DNA of 64,000 nucleotides from Gnetum montanum (Eukaryota > Streptophyta > Gnetopsida > Gnetales > Gnetaceae). The translations under genes were made by a program, and so were the position numbers. The stretch covers positions 875,204 to 939,203 of the forward strand of contig MNCI01005255.1 of NCBI GenBank assembly GCA_015680685.1. The letters are read 5' to 3'. The notes beneath the pieces were generated by a model. That model was not told the origin of the DNA, did not search any database, and saw only the letters and a list, made by a program, of their open reading frames with translations. Below, piece by piece: positions 11,187 to 23,632 of the stretch; the first letter of the stretch is position 1; each line of letters starts with the position of its first letter.

Positions 11187-13384
11187 CTATGAGTCTCTAC
11201 TGGTATCTTTATCCCTTGCTCCACTAGGTCCTACATCATCATTTGGGTTTTGCATAAAGCAAGAATAAAATAATGAGCCAAATTACAATCACATATCATA
11301 AAATAAACTATAATACATTAAAGCTTGGCTAACCTAAGATGGGCCTGCATCCATCTCTAGAGGTATTCTGTCCATGCCAACTACTAAGCATCAAAGTATT
11401 TCGTCCTTGCTTAAGTTGGTCCAATCTTCTTCCCCCAAGTCAACACTCGCTACAATTTTTCCCTTTTCCACAATCATCCACATGGGTGATCCTAGAGAGA
11501 ATGTGGTAGTAGTGGTCTCCCTGGAAGGCAAGGTCATCTCTCTCTTAGGAGATTCACTTACCACCACATGTTTCGTAAATTTTTCATAGGCTTTGGTAGC
11601 ATCAATTACATCAAGAAATAGCTCATGAGTATGCAATTCAACAAAATCATCTTGATATTTTTGATGATAGGTAGCATGCTCCACCTTTTACATGTGTTTA
11701 TGATTTTTCTATGCCTACTCCCATTGATAGAACTTGGCACTATAATCTTTCCAGTCTTGGTTTTTCTAGGCCAGTAGATCCATTTGCAAGCATTGTTCAA
11801 TTATTTCATGGGTAGCCTTGTTTTTACCTCATACGGTCAACTAATATCTTGCATAATCAATCATGGTCATATGCCAATTGCTATCAGAAGTGTCACGGGC
11901 CATCAAGAATTCATTTTGTGACATAAATCCTCCAACTCAACTACTTGACTACCTTTCTCCTGCTTGAGCTTCTGGACCCACTTCCAGAGGTCTTTGTTAA
12001 TGCACTTACACTCCCATAGGGATCATGTCAAGTATAGCGTGCATTTACTTGCCTCCTCATATACATCACGAGGCACCTTGGTTACCTTTGGGGGCAGCTC
12101 AAGCACAATGTCAACTTCAACCACCTATCTTAGGTCTCACTTTAGTCGAGAAGCTGTTATACCCAACATGAAGAAGCATTAGACATGAGATGATGGCAAA
12201 ATATAACAACACAGAGTGTAAATGTTGTAGTGAAAACACACCTATCTCAAGATCAATTTGCCTTAAGCAATTGCTGATGTCATCAACTACCCCCTCCATA
12301 AAGGCAAACTTATCCAAGGTCTCGGTCCATGGTTGGAGGCGAAATGACAAGGAAGAATCAAGAGCCTTAGTAGTAGTGTCCACTATGTAACAAAGAATGT
12401 TAGCATGGTAAAGGAGAGGAAAAAAAACTAAGAAGTAATGTAAATGACAGTGCAAAGCTCCTACCTAGCAAACCCTCAGGGGTGAGAGTGGGTGGATTGC
12501 CCATTGACACACTATCAAGCAAACTGTGAAACTTACCACCATCAAATTCTAGCCCTTCACCCTTAAGCTAACTTAACAATGTAGCAGTGTCTTCAACCAT
12601 CATGTGCCCCTCAAGTAGAGGGGCACACTTTGTGAAAGGTTCATCTATAGCAGGGGTCTCTTCCTCTATAATAAGGACCTCCTCCTCTACAGCCAGGGCC
12701 TCTTCTTCTTCTATAGCAAGGGCCCCTACCTTAGGGGCCAAAGCTTCTTCTTCATCATCTATTAAACACATCTAGAGTGAGCATACTAGTCTAACATAAA
12801 AAAAATGAGGGGAGGGGAGGGGTAGCTAATGAGACAATTAAACCATACTCACTAGCAAATGTAGGTTGCACTTTACGGACCTTGATCTGCAATGTTTTAC
12901 CTCTTTCTTCATTGGTGCCTGGAGGTTTTTCCATGGGATGAGATTTCTTACGCTACAACTTTGATTTCACCATTTTAGTAGTAAGGTGTGACCCCCTTAC
13001 CACATTACCTGTGTTAGTGGAAGGTGCTTTTCCAATGCTTTCTTGTGCATAAAAGGGTTGTCCCACCTGATCCTTCATTGTTATTGAAAAAGACTTCCCA
13101 ATAGCTTCTGGGGGATCCTGGGATCGAGTGGTGTGGAATACTTGGCAGATCCATGGTTGGGATATCTTGGTGTAATCTTGCAACACCCAAATGCCATTTT
13201 CTCAGACCACCAAGAATTCTGCAAACTATTGTAGGCAAGCAATAAAAAGGTGAAATGCACATTAAAATGTGCATCAAGCTTCTCACAAAGCTTAACTATT
13301 TTAGCTTGCAAACCCTCAACGAGATACTTAGTCCAATTATAGCGAGTCCCTTCTTCTATGACATCCCTCATAATCCAAGCCTAC
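11187..13384 (-). pseudogene. aORF gene of R2, 3' half: exons 8 to part of exon 4
   Basis: Antisense to R2 gag-pol. Exons by alignment with R4: part of exon 4 (13384-12853), exon 5 (12771-12465, acidic, with EEEALAVEEEVLIIEEE repeats and LLEGHMMVEDTATLLS), exon 6 (12382-12242, DKFAFMEGVVDDI), exon 7 (12153-11334, ending GPS then TAG before GTTAG) and exon 8 (about 11254-11187, ending DTSRDS). Donors GTGAG, GTAGG, GTGTG and GTTAG are visible. The acceptor before exon 8 has decayed (TGCAAA where R3 has TGTAGG). Stops are scattered. R3 inserted at 13385, inside exon 4; the gene resumes at 49568. Confidence 0.75.
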
Positions 13385-15206
13385 TAAAATAACATAAAAT
13401 TTCAAGAGCCTCATGCTTCAACAAAGTCTTGGAATTTGGGTAGGGATTTCCACAAGTGCAGCATCATGAATGGTGTAGGAACCAAGGATAGACTATATAG
13501 TTCAAAAATTTTTCTATCTCTAGGGCTAATAGGCCTATTGGACTCTCTAGCCTACCCAACTGGATAATTGACTTGGCTGGTAGTCTACCCAAGGACCATG
13601 CTAAGAGTTGTTGAAAGTGTTCAGGATGAGCAAAACAGTTTGGCAAGTTTTCTAGCATAGAAATCTGCTATGTTGCGTAGTGTAGCAAGCCTTGAAGAGA
13701 TTAACCAAGCATCCAAGATGTAAGTTGATGACAAGTTGGCCTTCCAAAGAATTTTCCCATGTTTCAAATGTCAAGCAAAGTTGCTCCTCCAACACAGGGT
13801 GCTACACTATGCTACGCTATGCAGCATAGCAGAGCGTAACAGGGAAAAAGCGCACAAAGGCCCCCTTTTGCAAAGTGACTCCAATAAGAAGATTGCACTT
13901 GGAAATGCTTCGACCTTCAAAACTAGTTGTCCCACTTAGCCCATAGGCCTTGAGCAAAGTTTTTTGGTAGAAAATGGTAGATTGAACAAAGAAGCATGAT
14001 AAATTGGTTACTACGCTGTGCTACACTACATAGCGTAGTATAGTGTAGCAACAATGCAAAAATAACAGAAATGTTTCAAAGGTAAATTCAGCAAGTCCGA
14101 AGGCTTTTCGACATGAAGGACAAAAGTTGCAGTTGTTTGGTTGACCAAGCCTCACACAAATTCTCTAGGCTCCTATGCAAGTTTTCTATCAAGACCGGTG
14201 GCTATGCTATGCTACACTAGGTAGCATAGCATAGTTTAGCAAGCAGTTACTTATGCCATGCCAATGTGCTAAATAGCATGGATAGTGAAACACTAGCATG
14301 GAGGCATCAAAACATATTTGGTTAGCTCTATAACTTGTTGGTAATGATGATCCTTGCCGTGATATCTCTTTGGCAGACAAAATCAACAAGTTTGTTTCAT
14401 TCTACATACCCCTTGTCAATCTCCAAAAAATTGTTCCTACACTTGAGCCTACTTGAAAGAGTAGGAAAGATGTAGTCCTAGAGCATAGGCTCCATTTTGT
14501 TTGCATTGTTGACACACTAGATTTTGGCACATGTAGTTTCAGCAGTATGGTCATAGTGTAACAAAGCTCACCTCTAGCATCAGACACCTACATAATACAG
14601 TCATGTTTGCACGTTGTGGGGCCTAGGATACATGGCATCCAGACCACATTTTTCTCCTACTCCTAGCCCTATAAATACCCTGGAAAATAATGCTTGAAGG
14701 GTTGCCTTGGGTGGCGATTGGCTTTTAAGTTGGCTTTTGGGGAGCATAGTTGGCATTTTTTAGCACTCTGGTTGGCTTTGAGTTTGTTGGTTAGCTCTAC
14801 ATTTTAGAGATCTACGACCATACTGCTCTGTGTAAGCTATGCCTCTTCCGAGTTACGGGTTTTGTTGTACACTTTTTAGCAAAGCAAAGGATCAAACCCA
14901 TAACCTTGGGGTGGTGCACTTTCTTACCCAAGTATTTTTTGCTATTTGCTTACTATAACCATTGTTTTGCACTATTTTCACAGCTTTACATTCATTATTC
15001 ATCAATTTACTTCACATGCCTCACTTCTGAAACAAGCATTTACAAAAGGTTAAGATACACCAATTAAGTCCCTATCTAATCGACCAGACCGTTCAGGGTG
15101 CCCCGCTTTCGTTTCTCTCCAGGTTGGTGCTCGCACAGATCTGGGGTTAAACTGTTCACCCGACAACCTCTTAGTGTTCCAACCATCGACATTTTTCGTC
15201 ACAATA
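13385..15206 (+). repeat. R3 5' LTR
   Basis: 1,822 bp. It begins TAAAATAACATAAAATTTC, with the usual TG mutated to TA (the 3' LTR has TGAAACAACAT), and ends CACAATA (3' LTR CACAACA). The TATA box TATAAATA is at 14670-14677. Palindrome clusters lie at 13800-13830, 14013-14050 and 14200-14235, for example GCTATGCTATGCTACACTAG followed by GTAGCATAGCATAG. Confidence 0.9.
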
Positions 15207-15448
15207 GTTTTTTGGCGGTAGAAGAAGGGCCTTTTTGATGCCCTTTTTACGTTCTTCAGGTAGTCTTGCATGTTGTTTGTACCCCGTCACCCACTAGCAT
15301 AAACGTGACATCCTCGCAGTTGTTTATGCATTCTGTGGTGCAAACTGGTCATGACAATGGTTCCTTTGGAACCTAGTAGGATGAAAAGCCTCTGATCACC
15401 TATTGATTTTTGTGTTTCTCATTTATGACTTCCCTTTAATCACACAAC
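15207..15448 (+). promoter_or_regulatory. R3 primer-binding region and leader
   Basis: It starts GTTTTTTGGCGGTAGAAGAA directly after the LTR, the same block as GTTTTTTGGCACTAGAAGGA in R4. A TGG triplet 5 bases in is what a primer site complementary to a tRNA CCA end should have. The tRNA species is not recognised. The rest is untranslated leader up to the gag ATG at 15449. Confidence 0.6.
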
Positions 15449-17494
15449 ATGATTTTTCCAACAACCGCAGTTCCCACATCGAACCTTGAGGTTCCTTTCT
15501 TGGCTCAAAGCATCATAGGTGCCGAGCGACCACCTAGCTTAGTGATGGTACCATGCTAGTCTCTTAGGATCTAATATCTATCACCTGAGTTATTAGTGCA
15601 AGATGTAGAGAGTTATGACTTTCTCTATGCAAGGATCTAGGAAAATCTGCCCTTGGATCGCCAAGAACTTGAAGACAAATGTAACTTCGAGTTCCTTCAT
15701 CGGAACGGGAGGGAATTTATCCCCACCCCTGATATCATTATCTCGTTGACCGAACGGTATCAATGGGTCCTAAACCAACTCATACAAATGAGTAGGTCTA
15801 GGGAACAGTGGGACATAGCATCCCATTATGATGAAGTGTTCCAGGATGGACAAGAAGACCTAGAATCCCAATCCGAGGGTGCCCTGTGACTATCCCTCCC
15901 ACTATGATCTTCCGATCAAACCCACTTTTTGCATCCATCCCTTTTATGATTACCATGACTCTACTGCAACCTACACTTTTATTACTTGTGGGCAGCCATC
16001 CCGTACCCTTAGCATACCAACACGCTGCCCCTTTAGTTTCATTCCCAGGCACTCTCCCTTCTCACTCTATCTTTTCATCGTACCAAATGCCAGTCACAAC
16101 TACGTTGTCATACGTGCACACTATGCCTACCTCACAGATTCATGGAGTTCCCACTTCCATTCCATTGTCTGTGCCTATTCTACCATTAGCTGTAGCCCTA
16201 CCCCCATCCACATGGTGGGCCTTAACCACTTCTCTCCCTATTTCACAATTCTTGCAGATGGTACACTACATTTACCACCAAGCATACCAAGTCCCGTAAA
16301 CAGTACAACCAAGTGCGGGATTGTGATCCACCCCATCAGTCACAAAAGTGACTAACCCTACAATATCTCCAGTAGCCATCACTTCAATAGCACCACCCAC
16401 TGGGTGGTGAACCACACAGGAGACACTCATCATAGGAGCATCCCTAATGGTACCCCCTATGAGCTAGGCCACTACTCTTACAATGCCATCAACAAATGTT
16501 ACCCCTACAACCCCACAACCTTCTACATTGTTCCTAGGTCTAGACCAAGCATTTCAACTTATCCAAACCCTCACTAAAGAGATTAAACATCTCAAAGTCT
16601 TCGCTTTCGACATAGTGCAAGTCATGGATTTCTACCATGATGATCCCATCAGCCCAGCCACTCCCCCGATTCAAAAATACAATGGGGAGGGCAATCCCAA
16701 AGCACAGATAGTCATGTTTAGATCTGAATCTGTGTTGTTGCAGTAGTGGCTGCACACTATTATTCATGTCTTCATTATATTTTATGGGCAAAGATTTAGA
16801 CTAGTACCACACACTTCCATGCACCTCCATCTTAACCCTAGAGGAGTTGATGACTCAGTTGGTGACCCACTTCAAGTATAACTTAAAGCTAAAAATCACA
16901 TTGGATCAGTTGATGAGCGTTAAGCAAGATCCACTGGAGTCGGTGCAAAAGTTTATACAGTGGTGGAGCGCTACCCTAAATGAGATCCATGAGCCTATCG
17001 TAGAGGCCCATTTTTTGGATATCTTCAAGGGGTAAGTAAATGACTTTATTAAGTCAAAACTGTACTACCTAGCCCCATGCTCTCTTAGTCAATATTTCAC
17101 CCAGACGAAGAGCATCCAAGATGTAGCCGAAGCTAGTAAAGACCTAGCCTATGTTGTGTACAAAAATGCATACGTCAAAAAGGACAAAGATAAGGGAAAG
17201 GCCGCGATAGCCATGGTGGATGCTGTGGAAAATGAGGCCAAACCCAATAAAAATAACAACAAAAAGGTGGTCACAACATTGACTAACCCCATGCCTAGCT
17301 TAAATAATGCTGCTCAACTCTCAAATTTAGCATTAGAGGGATCAACCCAGCCTAAACCCAACTTCGAGTGTAAAGACCATTCCAAATACACCCCTCTACC
17401 TGTCAAGCCTTCAGAACTTCTGAAGAAATTTTTGGGGGCTAGTTATATTCAACATAAGCAAATGTTGGAGGAGGCAACCAAATGGCATCAATGG
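15449..17494 (+). pseudogene. gag: gag of R3, 5' part (interrupted by R4)
   Basis: The likely start is the ATG at 15449 (MIFPTTAVPTSNLEVP). An N-terminal part resembling R4 gag follows (15653-15889, HRNGREFIPTPDIIISLTERY), then a Pro/Thr/Ala-rich stretch (15890-16520), and the capsid-like core from 16624 (VMDFYHDDPISP, IQKYNGEGNPKAQIV, MSVKQDPLESVQKFIQWWSATL). Several stops and frameshifts are present. The frame reaches KWHQW at 17494, where R4 inserted; the gene resumes at 34598 with YYELLRN. Confidence 0.8.
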
Positions 17495-19030
17495 TGAAAC
17501 ACTGTGAAAATTGCAAATCATCCTAGGGTGAAGATTCACGATTCAGGCGAAAGTTTGCAACAGAAATCCAGAAGACAGAACAAGGCAAAGAGGCACGCAG
17601 CATCAAGTCTCCAAGTTTCTTACAAATTCCAACCTTATTTTGTTTTCTCTCTTTATTCTACATTACGCAACATAGCGTAATGTCTCTTAGCGTAACTCTG
17701 CTTAATGTAGCCCGATATCAGAAAGTAACTTGCTTCGGTGAATTTGACAAAGTTTAAGGTCTAAGCAGTGGACTACAGCTTGTTGCATATTCTGCTAAGT
17801 CTTTTATTCAAGGCTGAATTTATGCTCCATTACGCAGAGCAGCGTAATGTGCCTCAAGGAAGTCAAAGTCAGAGTCCAAAGAAGCACGGCAGATTGACTT
17901 GTTCTTTTTTGTAGATTGGTCACTTTACGCTTATTACGCTACACAGTGTAAACAAGAGTAACTTGTTGTGAAGTTGACCATTTTATGCTCTATTATGATT
18001 TGCAGTGTAGATAAGCGTAAAGTAGCTTGAGTTAACTACTTCTATGCTCTATTATGCTCTGTCACGCTAGGGAGCGTAGATAAGTGTAATACAGTGTAAG
18101 GCTAGCTAAGGTAGTACCAGACAATGCATCCACTGTCTATATGTAGCAATACGCTCATCAGCGTATCGCAGTGTAATCATGAGGTGGCTTCAGTAGGAGT
18201 GGTTGATAGCATACTTTGCCCCCCTCCCCCAAAATGTGATGCGACGTGACCAGCTTCAACATAAAATTTACCAAGTCAATGACACTCTAAAAGTTTGAGA
18301 CACGTGTCATCAGGGCTGTGCCTTCTCCACATGATGCTAAACTTATAAATACACCAATTGGTGGAGAAAAGGAAGGGGGATCTTCTTTTTGGAACAAGAC
18401 AGAAGACATTGTTTGAGCATTGGCAGCAGGAGTGACTGATCTTTTTTGGCAAAAACATCATCCTCTCCATCGAGCAGATCAGAGATCGAGAGATTATTTG
18501 GTACGATTAGCAAATTTTATTGATCAGAAATAGTTGATTGATAGACATCCAGGCTTGACCTTCCTTGAATTCTACTTTTGGCTTATGAGGTAGATCAAAC
18601 TTCATTCTGTACTCCCTTTTGAATAGTTTTCTTATTGTTTTTGTGTATGCTTCATACAAAGATAAGCGAAGTGTGCTGTTGGAACGTTATATGCAATATA
18701 TTCAACTTTCGAGTCAAAACATAGATCTTGGAATTATGCATTTTTTTTCTAAATCTGATCTTCTTTGTTGTGTTGACGTTATCGTCATTTCGAGTTCTTT
18801 ACTTTGTTTTCTACTCCTTCTACGATTCATTGAGTTAATCATATAATATATGCACTATCACGATATTCGATAATTTACTGATTAAGTAAGTCCCTGTCTA
18901 ATCGACAAGACCATTCAGGACACTACGGATTCGTTTTCTCCAGCATGGCCCTCGCACGGATCCGTGGTTAAGACTGTGTACACGGATCTTCGCTTGGTAT
19001 TTCCAGTGATCGATGTTTTCCGTCATTACA
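17495..19030 (+). repeat. R4 5' LTR
   Basis: 1,536 bp, TGAAACACTG...CATTACA. The TATA box TATAAATA is at 18344-18351, followed by ACACCAATTGG. From about 17655 to 18180 the LTR is packed with TTACGC/GCGTAA half-sites arranged as palindromes, for example CATTACGCAACATAGCGTAA at 17663 and TACGCTCATCAGCGTA near 18160. The U5 end is AATTTACTGATTAAGTAAG and onward. Confidence 0.95.
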
Positions 19031-19278
19031 GTTTTTTGGCACTAGAAGGAGGGCTTGAACCTCCGATCCATATTTTATGGATAGCCCTATAAGCAATCTG
19101 TACTGACGTTCGCAAAACGTAAACACAATACCTCTAGGGAAGTTTACAAAATCATGCGGTGTAGATTGGCCACAGTAATGACTCCTTTGGAGTCCTACAG
19201 GGTAGAAAGCCAAATCGTAATTTTGTTTTGTCGTCGCCTTTTGAATCTTTTCATTATTTTCATCGATCTATTTGAGAA
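19031..19278 (+). promoter_or_regulatory. R4 primer-binding region and leader
   Basis: The 5' LTR is followed at once by GTTTTTTGGCACTAGAAGGA, then GGGC. The TGG starts 6 bases inside. The following TTGAACCTCCGATCC and leader reach the gag ATG at 19279. R3 and R5 share the block, so it is conserved. I cannot assign the tRNA by eye. Confidence 0.65.
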
Positions 19279-22200
19279 ATGGATTCTACACATACAACTA
19301 CTACTACCATGATTGCCATTGACTCGGGTGCCATAACTGTAAATCCCATTACCGTTCCCAAATTAGCTTTCGGCATGACAGGACCTCAGGGACCGTCACA
19401 TCGTTCATTGCGATTACAGGGCAATGATCCTTCACTCTCTATCTTGACTCCTGAAGAGTATAATTTCATTTGTGTTAAGATCCAGGCAAAGCTTGCCCTT
19501 AGCCGAGCCGAGATAGAAGCAAAATGAAATTACGAGCTGATCCACAGAGGGGGCCAAGACTTCATTCCTACTGCATATGACATCATCCCCCTAACCGATC
19601 ATTATCATGAACTCCTGTCACAACTGGTTATGGCTAAGAATCGGACTACACAGTCTATTCTAGAACCTCAAAATGAGGAGGAGGAAAAAGATGAATTCGT
19701 AGCCCAATCTGAACATGCAGATTCATACCATACCCTCAACCCTCATAGATACGTGAATCCCCTGTTTAATCCTCTCACCAAAGAAGCTACCCATCTCAAC
19801 CCAATCATGACCACTCAAATGCATATTCCCATCATCCTGCAAGTCACCACTCAATCCTCAGTCTTGCAGGTACAAATGCCATCCCAAAATAACATGGGAG
19901 TAATCCCTTCGCCACATGTAATTAGTATTCGGTCGGTGATGCCTGCATCTACCGCACCCCATTTCATTCCTCAAGTGCAAGTCCATACCACGCCTATAAC
20001 CTGCCCAGTGCAAAAATCTGGTGCAAACCTTATTGTCGCAACCCATTGTAAGGAAACAGATTGCAAATACCATCCAATCACAACGATTTGTTCAACAACC
20101 TATGGCTAGTCAGTGGATCGCGCCAGTTGCGCAACACAATCAATCCGTGTTCTATGGTGTGCAACCTTTGGCTACACCTGCCACACATGTCTCACCGGTT
20201 ACTGCACAACATCCTTACACCTTCCCTCCTACACATCCTTCGATGACCAATTTTTTCGCACAGCCTGTCGAGTGGTGGGTTTTACAGGTAGCTCCATCCA
20301 TGGGGATAGTCCCCATTGTGCCATCTATCAGCCAAGCTATCGCTCCCTTCCCGTTGCCCGAAACTGCCCTCTCAGTCCAACCCCTTGCTCCTCCAGCGCC
20401 AACTTCATCATAAACAGGTCTGGATCAAGCTTTTTTTCTTATTCAGACCCTCACTGAGGAAGTTAAGTGCCTTAAAGCTGCTGGCTCTGATACGATACAA
20501 GTCATGGATTTCTACCATGATGATCCCATTAGCCTAGTAGTTCCCATGCTGTCGTTGCCTCCAGGGATGTCTTTGCCCCATTTTACTAAATATAATGGGG
20601 AAGGTGATCTTAATGCTCATCTTGTTACCTTTAGGTCTGAATCCTTGCTACTACAACAATGGTCCCATATGATTATCCATGTTTTTGCAATGTCTCTAGC
20701 AGGTAAGGCCTTGGATTGGTATCGAGCACTCCCTCGCTCTTCCATCTCAACCTTGGAAGAGCTCCTAACACAATTTGTGACTCTGTTTAAATACAATTTA
20801 AAGCTGGAAGTCACGTTAGCCCAACTTATGGGAGTGAAACAAGACCCGCTCGAGCCAACCCAGAAGTTTATGCAACGATGGAACGCTACTCTGAATGAAA
20901 TCCACGAGCCTATCACGGAAGTTCACTGGTTGGCTATTTTCAAAGGATCAGTTAATGACTTCATCAAGTCTAAACTATACTACCTTGCCCCTCGCTCCCT
21001 GAGTCAAGCTTTCGCACAAATTAAGAGCATCCAAGATGTTGTGGAGGCTAGCAAAGACCCAACATATGTGGCTTATAAGAACATCAATAATAAAGGTAAA
21101 GAAAAAGGTAAGATAGCAACGAAGACAGTAGCTACGCTGGCCAAGGGCTCCAAAAATAAGAATAACAAGAAGGCATCCACGGTGCCTACCGAGACCACAG
21201 CTAGTACAAGTAGCATTGGCCAAGAAGCACTTGCCCCTGAAAAGCCCTCACAGTCAAAACCAAACTTTGAACTTAAAGATCGTTCAAAATATACAACCCT
21301 ACCCATAAAGCATTCAGAACTGCTGAAAAAATTATTAGGAGTAGGATATATTCAAAACAAAAAAGTATCAGAAGAAGCTTTGTAGCGTCACCGGCTCCAT
21401 TGTGAATTACTGAAGAATCCTTCTTTAGCTCTACCCAACGAACCGCCAGTCCCTAAGTCTTTTAGGCTAGACCATTTTTGTGACTACCACCAATTGTGTG
21501 GTCATGACACCGATTATTGCTGGGCGTTGAAGGATGATATTCAATGCATAATTGATGATGGTTCTTTGAAACTAGACAACAGTAGTCCAACACGTCCCAA
21601 AAACTAGGCGATGCATGTGTACAAAGACCCGTTAAATGCAAATAACACAATGTACACCATCAACATGGTAAGTACAGACAATGAAAGGAAGGGATCTCCT
21701 AAACAACCTTTTTTGTTATGTGTACCTATCAGTTCATCCCAAGAGGTGAGTTCTTCATCGGCAGTTAGCGGTGTGTCAAGGCCACCTTTTGTTATTCGGG
21801 TGCCCTCTAAAACTTTAACTCAGTCTCACATTAACAATAAAGTTGTGGCCATGCCCGTGCCTACCCCTAAGGCACCTTTTATCCTTAGGGCACAAAACTC
21901 ACTAGTTGCCCCTTTTACGTAGGGGCGAGCCTCTAACCAAAACCATCAACCACCATCTAATAAAAAAAATGAAGGAGATGCGTCAATTAGTGCAACTAAA
22001 GATCGTTCTATGCTAGGGTTTGCTAAGCCCTAGCCCCTAGCTTCTATACCTTCGCATGCATCTCCTGGGCAAGATAAAGGTACAGAAACACAGACATCTC
22101 CCCTCGACAGAAAGAAATACAACCCTTTGACCAACGCTGTTCTGCCTTGGGAAATTCGTCTCTTAGGGCGAATGGAAGAAGAGTGGACAAGCCACCTAGC

Positions 22201-23087
22201 CGAGAGCAGGACCTCCTCGACGCATTTACGCAAGTCAAGCAGGCTGTAAAATAGAAGAACACAACATTGAGCCTCTATGACTTGCTTATGATGTCTCAAA
22301 AGCACCGTGAGGCTATGGTCCGTATGCTGACATCCATACCTATGGATGAAAGCTTACTAGCGGAAGAGGAAACGATACATGCTGTTATGTTTTCCCCTAC
22401 AGCTGAATGACCTAAACCTACCCCATTGACCTTTTATGATGAATCCATCAAAGGTGATCCTAAGAAAGGTCAAGTAACAACAGAACCCATGTTCATCACC
22501 ATCCGGGTTGGTCAACATCGGATCTGGAGGGTGCATGTTAATGATGGTGCAGCCACGAATGTCATCCCTGATCCTATAGTGGATAAGTTGGGCTTGGTAG
22601 ACCAAATTAGTCCTACGACGACATCATGCCTGAAATCGTTCAACGGGGCATGATTTTAAGTCAAAGGGATGGTGCATATCGAATTTGTGGTAGGGGATCA
22701 GTTCCCAATAGATGCTACATTTATCGTTGTCGAGGAGATGCCTAGCTTCAACCTGATTCTAGGGAGGTCCTGGCTAGCCCAACTGAGGGTAGTTTCATCA
22801 CCGATACACCAAGAAATACATCTACCTTATGCAGGGGGAGGTGGTGATACATGGTGATGAAAGAATCTCTAGAACTGTCAATAACATTGAGGAAGAACGG
22901 GGTTCGGAAATTGAAATGCCTGAAGATCAAACCCATGTCCAAATTCCCGAGCAAGTTGAAATGACTAATGACAGTCTAGCCTGAGTCGACTTACCATTTC
23001 AGGGAGAGGAGGATGATGTGGAGGAGTCAGGCCATAAATCTCCTCGCCCTTATGCACCACTCAACGTAAAGGCTATCAAGAAATAAT
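19279..23087 (+). pseudogene. gag-pro: gag-protease of R4, a few stops and frameshifts
   Basis: Starts at ATG 19279 (MDSTHTTTTTMIAIDSGAIT). The N-terminal domain runs to 19527 (TGA), continues in frame to about 20020, then shifts. A Pro/Ala/Ser-rich stretch ends at 20412 (TAA). The capsid-like Retrotrans_gag core is open from 20504 to 21385 (TKYNGEGDLNAHLVTF, DWYRALPRSSISTLEELLTQ, VKQDPLEPTQKFMQRW). The zinc knuckle FCDYHQLCGHDTDYC (near 21477-21521) is complete. A linker with FVIRVP repeats follows. The protease (22426-22857) shows VNDGAATNVIPD and FNLILGRSWLAQL. The polyprotein frame ends KAIKK, TAA, near 23087. This gag makes the particle coat; PR would process it. Confidence 0.9.
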
Positions 23088-23632
23088 TACGGGCTAACGA
23101 TTGACCTGCATGGTATTTACGCGTATCTTTACACTTTCACTAATTTTTCCATTTACACTTATCAGTTTTGACTGTCAATTTTTTTAGTATACATATATTT
23201 ATGTTTTCTATCCATTGCGTCATTTACGTTTCCTGGTTTATACTGCTTATGCTTCATAACACATATTAGTTACATTAGTACAATTACGCAAATATTTATG
23301 CTTTTATCAATAGCATCCTCCAACATACGCACCATGGCCCGCAACGGCCTAAAAACTAGTAAAGGCCTGAAATGGCCCTAAACTAAAATAGCAAATTCAC
23401 CTATATGTTACGCAAACACTAGGTAACAGCCCGCAATGGCTTAAAACTAACAACTCCATCCAACAATCGCAATAATGCCACCTATACAAAATCTCCGACA
23501 ATTCTATTTACACTTTGTATAAATAAAGATATAAAATTAAAACCATAACATAAAGAAAATTTCACGATTAATCATGCCAAAATTCATATTGTCTTGGTTC
23601 TATCTTGTAAATAAAATCGTGCGTAATCATAA
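23088..23632. repeat. R4 spacer after protease, with border repeats
   Basis: AT-rich and non-coding. A short set of border repeats lies at 23335-23460 (CGGCCTAAAAACTAGTAAAG, AATGGCCCTAAACTAAAATA, AATGGCTTAAAACTAACAAC). It should contain the 3' UTR of the aORF gene on the minus strand. A sense splice donor is expected near its start if the pro-RT intron model is right; I could not fix one. Confidence 0.6.

Noticed and set aside
12587-12775. Ser-rich ORF on the plus strand
   Set aside because: Reverse reading of the acidic repeat of aORF exon 5.
18619-18846. 75-codon ORF with a hydrophobic end in the R4 5' LTR
   Set aside because: It lies in the transcribed LTR; the aligned stretch of the 3' LTR (34180-34410) does not keep the frame.
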